A program made the position numbers and the translations under genes. Positions 60,086 to 64,000 of a DNA stretch of 64,000 bases are shown here, one piece after another. This stretch comes from Eopsaltria australis (taxonomy: Eukaryota > Chordata > Aves > Passeriformes > Petroicidae). The notes beneath the pieces were generated by a model. That model was given only the letters and a program-made list of their open reading frames with translations, ran no database searches and had not been told where the DNA came from. The stretch lies in contig JAVTVJ010001149.1 of the NCBI GenBank assembly GCA_034509425.1, positions 186,001-250,000 on the forward strand, written 5' to 3'. Position 1 is the first letter of the stretch, and every line of letters begins with the position of its first letter.

Positions 60086-61074
60086 TGGGGTTTTGCAAAG
60101 GGGGGTGACAAAGGGCCAGGCTGGGCCCTGTGACACCGACTGCAGCCACAACAACGAGGGACTGGGACACACTGGAGCTCATGAATGCACTGGCAAGGAT
60201 GAAAACATCTCCAAAGCACTGAGTGTGAGGGCAGCTGGCAGGACACAGACTGTCACAGACAGGGGGAGAATCAGAGTGTTCAGAATGGAGACAAGGCAGA
60301 ACCACATCTCTGCAAACCCTGCAACCACAGCTCTGGCTCTGTCCTTTTAACCGAGCAGGGGAAGGAGCACACCCACTCTGGCAGCCCCTGTGCCCCCAGC
60401 AGGCAGGACAAAACCCAGTGGCACCCACAGGGCAGCCCACAGCTGCCAGCCTGCAGGGACAGGGCTGGCAGTGCCAGCAAGTGCCGAGTTGTGTCTGCAA
60501 ATGAACATTTTCACGCTGGTAGGAGGCCAAGCTGAGCTCGAGGTGCAGTTCAGGACCCTCCTTGCAGTGGGACAGGGACTCTGCAGTGGTGTTCCCCCCT
60601 CTCTTCTAAGCAGGTGCATCTTCAAAGCAGCAGCAGGGATGGCTCAGCTGGTGGAGGAGCAGGGTGGGGGTGCAGGATGGGCAGCAGTGCCCACCCAGCC
60701 CCTGCAAACCCCCCTGCAGGGCAGGATGCTCCAGCAGCCACTGGCTCTGCTCAGACACAGCATTTCCCTGCAGGACAGCCCAGCCTCTGGCCCAGCAGAG
60801 CCAAGAGAAGGCAGGTGGCAGCTCCTGCCCCTGCCAGCACCACCAGGAGCTGCCCTGGCAGTGCCCTCCTGCCCAGCAAAGGCGGGAGCAGTGAGTGGAG
60901 CAGGATGTGGGGTCAGCCAGAGGAGCAGTGGGATGCTCACGGCTCCTGTGGAGTTATTCCCAAGGCCAGGATGGTGGGACAGGCTCAGGGCTCCCAAACC
61001 CAGCTGTCCTTGCCCAGCCCAGCTCCAGGAGCAGAGAGAGGATTGGTGCTGGCACCCACAGGGGCACCAGGAGC

Positions 61075-63691
61075 TCAGAAAATGACTCGGTCCTCCTGCG
61101 TCCTCTCCCACCACAGGCTGCTGTTCAGGGTGCCAAAGCTGCTGTCCTCCTCCTCCTGCTCCTTAGCCAGCTCCACAAACACCTGGAACACATGGAAAAT
61201 ACCCCATGTTCCTTGTAGGAACCTCCCTGGTCACCAACACAACTCATGCTGAAATCCTCATGAGTATTCAAGGAATTGCTTCATCTCTGAGTAAGACATT
61301 TTCAGTATTTTGAGGTTTTTCTCCTACCCTCCCACCTCTTTTCTTCAACAGCACAATGAAAAGGAAGTTCAACACTGAAGGACATTAATTGTCAGCAATA
61401 ATTAATCCACAATAAGCAATTACAAGTCTCAGCTTCAGCCTCCTTCCAGCTACAAACAGCAAATTCCTGTTCTTGGAATAAATCAGAGCAGCTTTCCCAC
61501 TAATACCATTTGCTTTCTTCCAGTCACTGCAGTTGGCATCTTATTTTTAGAGGGGAAAACAGGAATAAAGAGGAGCTGGAGAGCTGGCACATGTCATTCA
61601 CTTTGCAAAAAGGGAATTTGGTTTCCCAAAAATGCCCAGACAGGCATCAGCAAAGCAGCCCCAGCAGCCTGAGAGCAGAGCTCGGGGGATGAGCTGCCTG
61701 CACAGGGCTCATCATCACGGAATCAGGGAATGCTTTGGGTTGGAAAGGACCATAAATCCCATCCCATCCCAGCCTTGCCATGGGCAGGGACCCCTCCCAC
61801 TGTCCCAGGCTGCTCCAACCTGGCCTTGGGCACTCCAGGGATCCAGGGGCAGCCACAGCTTCTCTGGGAATTCCATCCCAGCCCCTCCCCACCCTCACAG
61901 GGAGGAATTCCTTCTCAATATCCCATCCATTGCTGCCCTCTGACACCTTCACCTGGCAGGGTTTACACTCACAAAACAGAATTTAACACACCTGTTCCAG
62001 TGTTGCTTGAGAAAAGCTGTAGTCCTCGATGTTGAAGGCGTGTTTTACTGGTGAAGGAATCAGTAAAAACAGATTTAGAAACACTTTATCTACTCTTGAT
62101 ATCATAAGAAACAGAGTTGGGGACAACATCAATAAAAGAAAATGAAATTAAATAAATTTGGAACAGGAATGAATGAGTGACACCACATGGCAGAAGTGTC
62201 AGTTCTGGGGGACAAAAGGATTTGTGTGTGTGATGTTTGGCAAGTGCTGCATTACCTTCCTCCAGCTTGGAAAAAGAATGTGAAAGGGACTGCACATCTT
62301 CCTTAGGAATTTTATACGCCAAGATAGAAGCAAAACTGGAACAAAGAAGCAGAAAGAATTTAGCTTCAAGCAAAATCACTCAAAATAAAAATATTAACAC
62401 CCAGTGGAATGGATTTAAAGCCATTTTGTGAAGGTTACTGCAGGCATTGTGACTGTCACGATCACACGGGGAAGGGAACGATGCAGCTCCAGGGGCATCA
62501 GCTGAGACCCCCCTGAGACTGCTGGAAGTTCATGCTCTTCCACTCAGATTCAACCATTTCTATTCTGCTTACTCATGGCACATTTGCTGCCTGGAACTCC
62601 CAGAGCCCTGAGGTTTTGCCTTTCAGCTGAGCTGGGAGGTCCCAGCACGTCCTGGAAGTTTCCATCCCGCAGCGATTCCCGCAACCTGCACAGGGAGCTG
62701 CTCTGCAGCTGGACAGGGAACTCCTCCCTCCCTGCCCCACAGCTCCCACCGCTGGGGAAGGATCACACTCAGGATCCCTCAAGGATCACACTCCTCTGGG
62801 GTGCCTGCAGTGCCCTTTGTGCAGTCTCTCCAGTCACTGAGCCAAACCCTCAGCAGGGCACAAACTCAGCGCTGCTGGTGAACAGCAGCCAGCCAGCCCA
62901 CCCTCACACTGACACCCCCAGAGACCTCAGGCATTTCCAGGTAAGGGCAGTGAGTCAGAGCCTCGGATTTCAGCCCTTTCCCAGGGGCCCTGACCCAGGA
63001 GGAAGCTGTCAGGCAGCAGCTGTGCAGAAATGCAGTTTTGCTTCCTCTACACCAAACATCTGCGCGGGCTCCGGCCCCCGCCCTGCCAGCCCGGGCTCTG
63101 CTGCCTTCCCCAGCCCTTCCTCTTTTCCATTCTTCGTTTTTTTTTTAAACCTGTGTGTAAATATTTACATTCCCTGCCCGGTGCCAAGGAGCTGCTGTGA
63201 AATCAGAGGCTTTCATTAAGATCAATACTCCTGTCACACCTCACCTCTCCTGGCGGTTGGCGTTGGGGAAGATGTGCAGAATCTGGCTCTGCAGATACTC
63301 CAGCTGCTGCACGTCTGCTGTCTCCCTTAATTTCATTTCCAGGAAGTATCCTCTGCCAAACTTGCTCTTCAGGTGTTGGACAGTACCTATACACCTACAA
63401 ACGACAGACAGAAAGCACAAGTTGTGCTCCAGAACAGCCTAACCTCAAACAGACCCTTTGTGCTGGTGAGGATTCATTTTGCTCCGAATTTAAGGTACAG
63501 AATTTCTCTGTATTTTCAGAGAAACAGATCCCAGGTAGCAGCTGCCTGCCCCAGGGGGGATCTGGGGGTACCTGAGCTGCCCTGCCACCAGGATGGCCAC
63601 ACGGTCACACACAGCATCTGCCTCCTCCATGTAGTGAGTGGTGAGGATGGCTGCTCTCTCCTTGTTCTTGAAGGCTGCTCGGATGGCTCGC
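61075..63691 (-). CDS. ABCA5: ABC transporter ABCA5, C-terminal part (5' exons outside window)
   Basis: Five in-frame coding exons from the 3' end of ABCA5: 63572-63691, 63245-63394, 62256-62335, 61992-62047 and 61075-61182. The TGA stop is at 61,075-61,077. They encode about 171 residues: the end of NBD2 with an intact switch histidine ([18 protein letters not shown]), then the regulatory tail. The last residues, ...[12 protein letters not shown], match the C-terminus I know for ABCA5, and this ending separates it from the ABCA8/9 group. Exon phases match genes 1 and 2. The second exon listed here is 150 nt, three codons longer than its 141-nt counterparts. ABCA5 is generally regarded as an endolysosomal lipid transporter. 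Its position upstream of the ABCA8/9-type genes in the same orientation is consistent with the mammalian cluster. The upstream exons lie beyond 64,000. Confidence 0.93.
61715..61950 (-). mobile_element. CR1-type LINE 3' segment
   Basis: Begins 'CATCACGGAATCAGGGAATG', continues 'TTGGGTTGGAAAGGACCATA' and the standard body to about 'AATATCCCATCCATTGCTGC', as reverse complement. Lies in an ABCA5 intron, about 40 bp before the exon at 61992-62047. Confidence 0.8.
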
Positions 63692-63929
63692 CTGCAAAAC
63701 ACAACCCAAACCAGCCCTGAGCAAGAACACCCAGCAGGGACAGCAAATCCTGCCTTAGCAGGAAAACAGGAGTGTGATGAACTCTCTATTTATGCTGCTC
63801 CCACAGCAACAATTAACACCTGAATTTCTCAAAGATGACTCTAATCTGTATTTCCAATAAAATTTTAAGAATTTCTTTGAACTTTTAATTCCCAAGCTGT
63901 TCTGGGAGAGGACACAGCTGCATTGCACC

Positions 63930-64000
63930 TGGCATGGAAATTGGGCTGATTCCCCTCTGCTTGTGAGACCCCACCTGCAGTCCTGTGTCCAGCTCTGGGG
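63930..64000 (+). mobile_element. CR1-type LINE fragment cut by the window edge
   Basis: 'GTGAGACCCCACCTGCAGTC' and 'CTGTGTCCAGCTCTGGGG' match the typical mid-3' part of CR1 in plus orientation. The element continues beyond 64,000. Confidence 0.7.

Larger units (their letters stand above)
52993..61074. other. Interval between ABCA5 stop and gene 2 coding start
   Basis: From right to left: the ABCA5 3' UTR (poly(A) candidates near 60,080 and 58,135); a small CpG-bearing patch at about 57,860-57,910; an A-run near 57,339; the CRE-bearing candidate promoter near 56,050; a CR1 tail at 55,115; and two tandem repeats. No conserved coding exon was seen. The 231-residue plus-strand frame at 60390-61085 overlaps the ABCA5 terminal exon antisense and is low-complexity. 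Confidence 0.5.

Noticed and set aside
60390..61085. 231-residue plus-strand frame, with overlapping 212-residue frame
   Set aside because: Low-complexity Pro/Ala/Ser/Gln composition, no splice or family motif, and it overlaps the ABCA5 terminal exon antisense in a GC-rich stretch where stops are rare.
62575..63219. 214-residue plus-strand frame
   Set aside because: Lies in an ABCA5 intron and has no domain or conserved motif.

Overview
The window is vertebrate nuclear DNA, most likely from a bird and probably a songbird. Coding sequence is split into small GT-AG exons by mostly short introns. Many CR1-type LINE tails lie on both strands, and there are three copies of one short solo LTR. The gene content is the ABCA5-ABCA8/9 subfamily A cluster, in an order resembling the mammalian cluster (human 17q24). 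All gene structures were read by eye from reading frame, splice signals and family motifs. No alignment or search was run.

Layout, all genes on the minus strand. (1) 1-3,818: no recognised gene, CR1 and simple repeats. (2) 4,225-25,768: a complete ABCA8/9/6/10-type transporter gene, called gene 1 here, with 38 coding exons and an open 1,628-residue frame. A candidate non-coding first exon starts at 27,804. (3) 30,013-52,984: a second complete paralogue, gene 2, with 38 coding exons and 1,595 residues. A candidate first exon and promoter lies near 55,922-56,060. (4) 61,075-63,691: the last five coding exons of ABCA5, whose 5' part lies beyond the right edge.

Genes 1 and 2 are tandem duplicates. 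Twenty-eight of their 38 coding exons have identical length and every intron phase matches. Each encodes a full ABCA transporter: TMD1 with a large extracellular loop, NBD1, a linker, TMD2, NBD2 and a C-terminal tail. Members of this family are thought to handle lipids, but nothing in the DNA fixes the substrate. Gene 2 stands out because its second nucleotide-binding domain has lost the switch histidine and a normal signature motif, while its frame stays open. Each paralogue also needs one GC-AG intron, at a different exon, to keep frame.

I found no unknown gene system. The best leads are the altered catalytic sites of gene 2, the two GC-AG introns, three antisense solo LTRs (two with an octamer motif), a G-quadruplex-capable GGGAT array in a gene 2 intron, and several intronic minisatellites and segment duplications.
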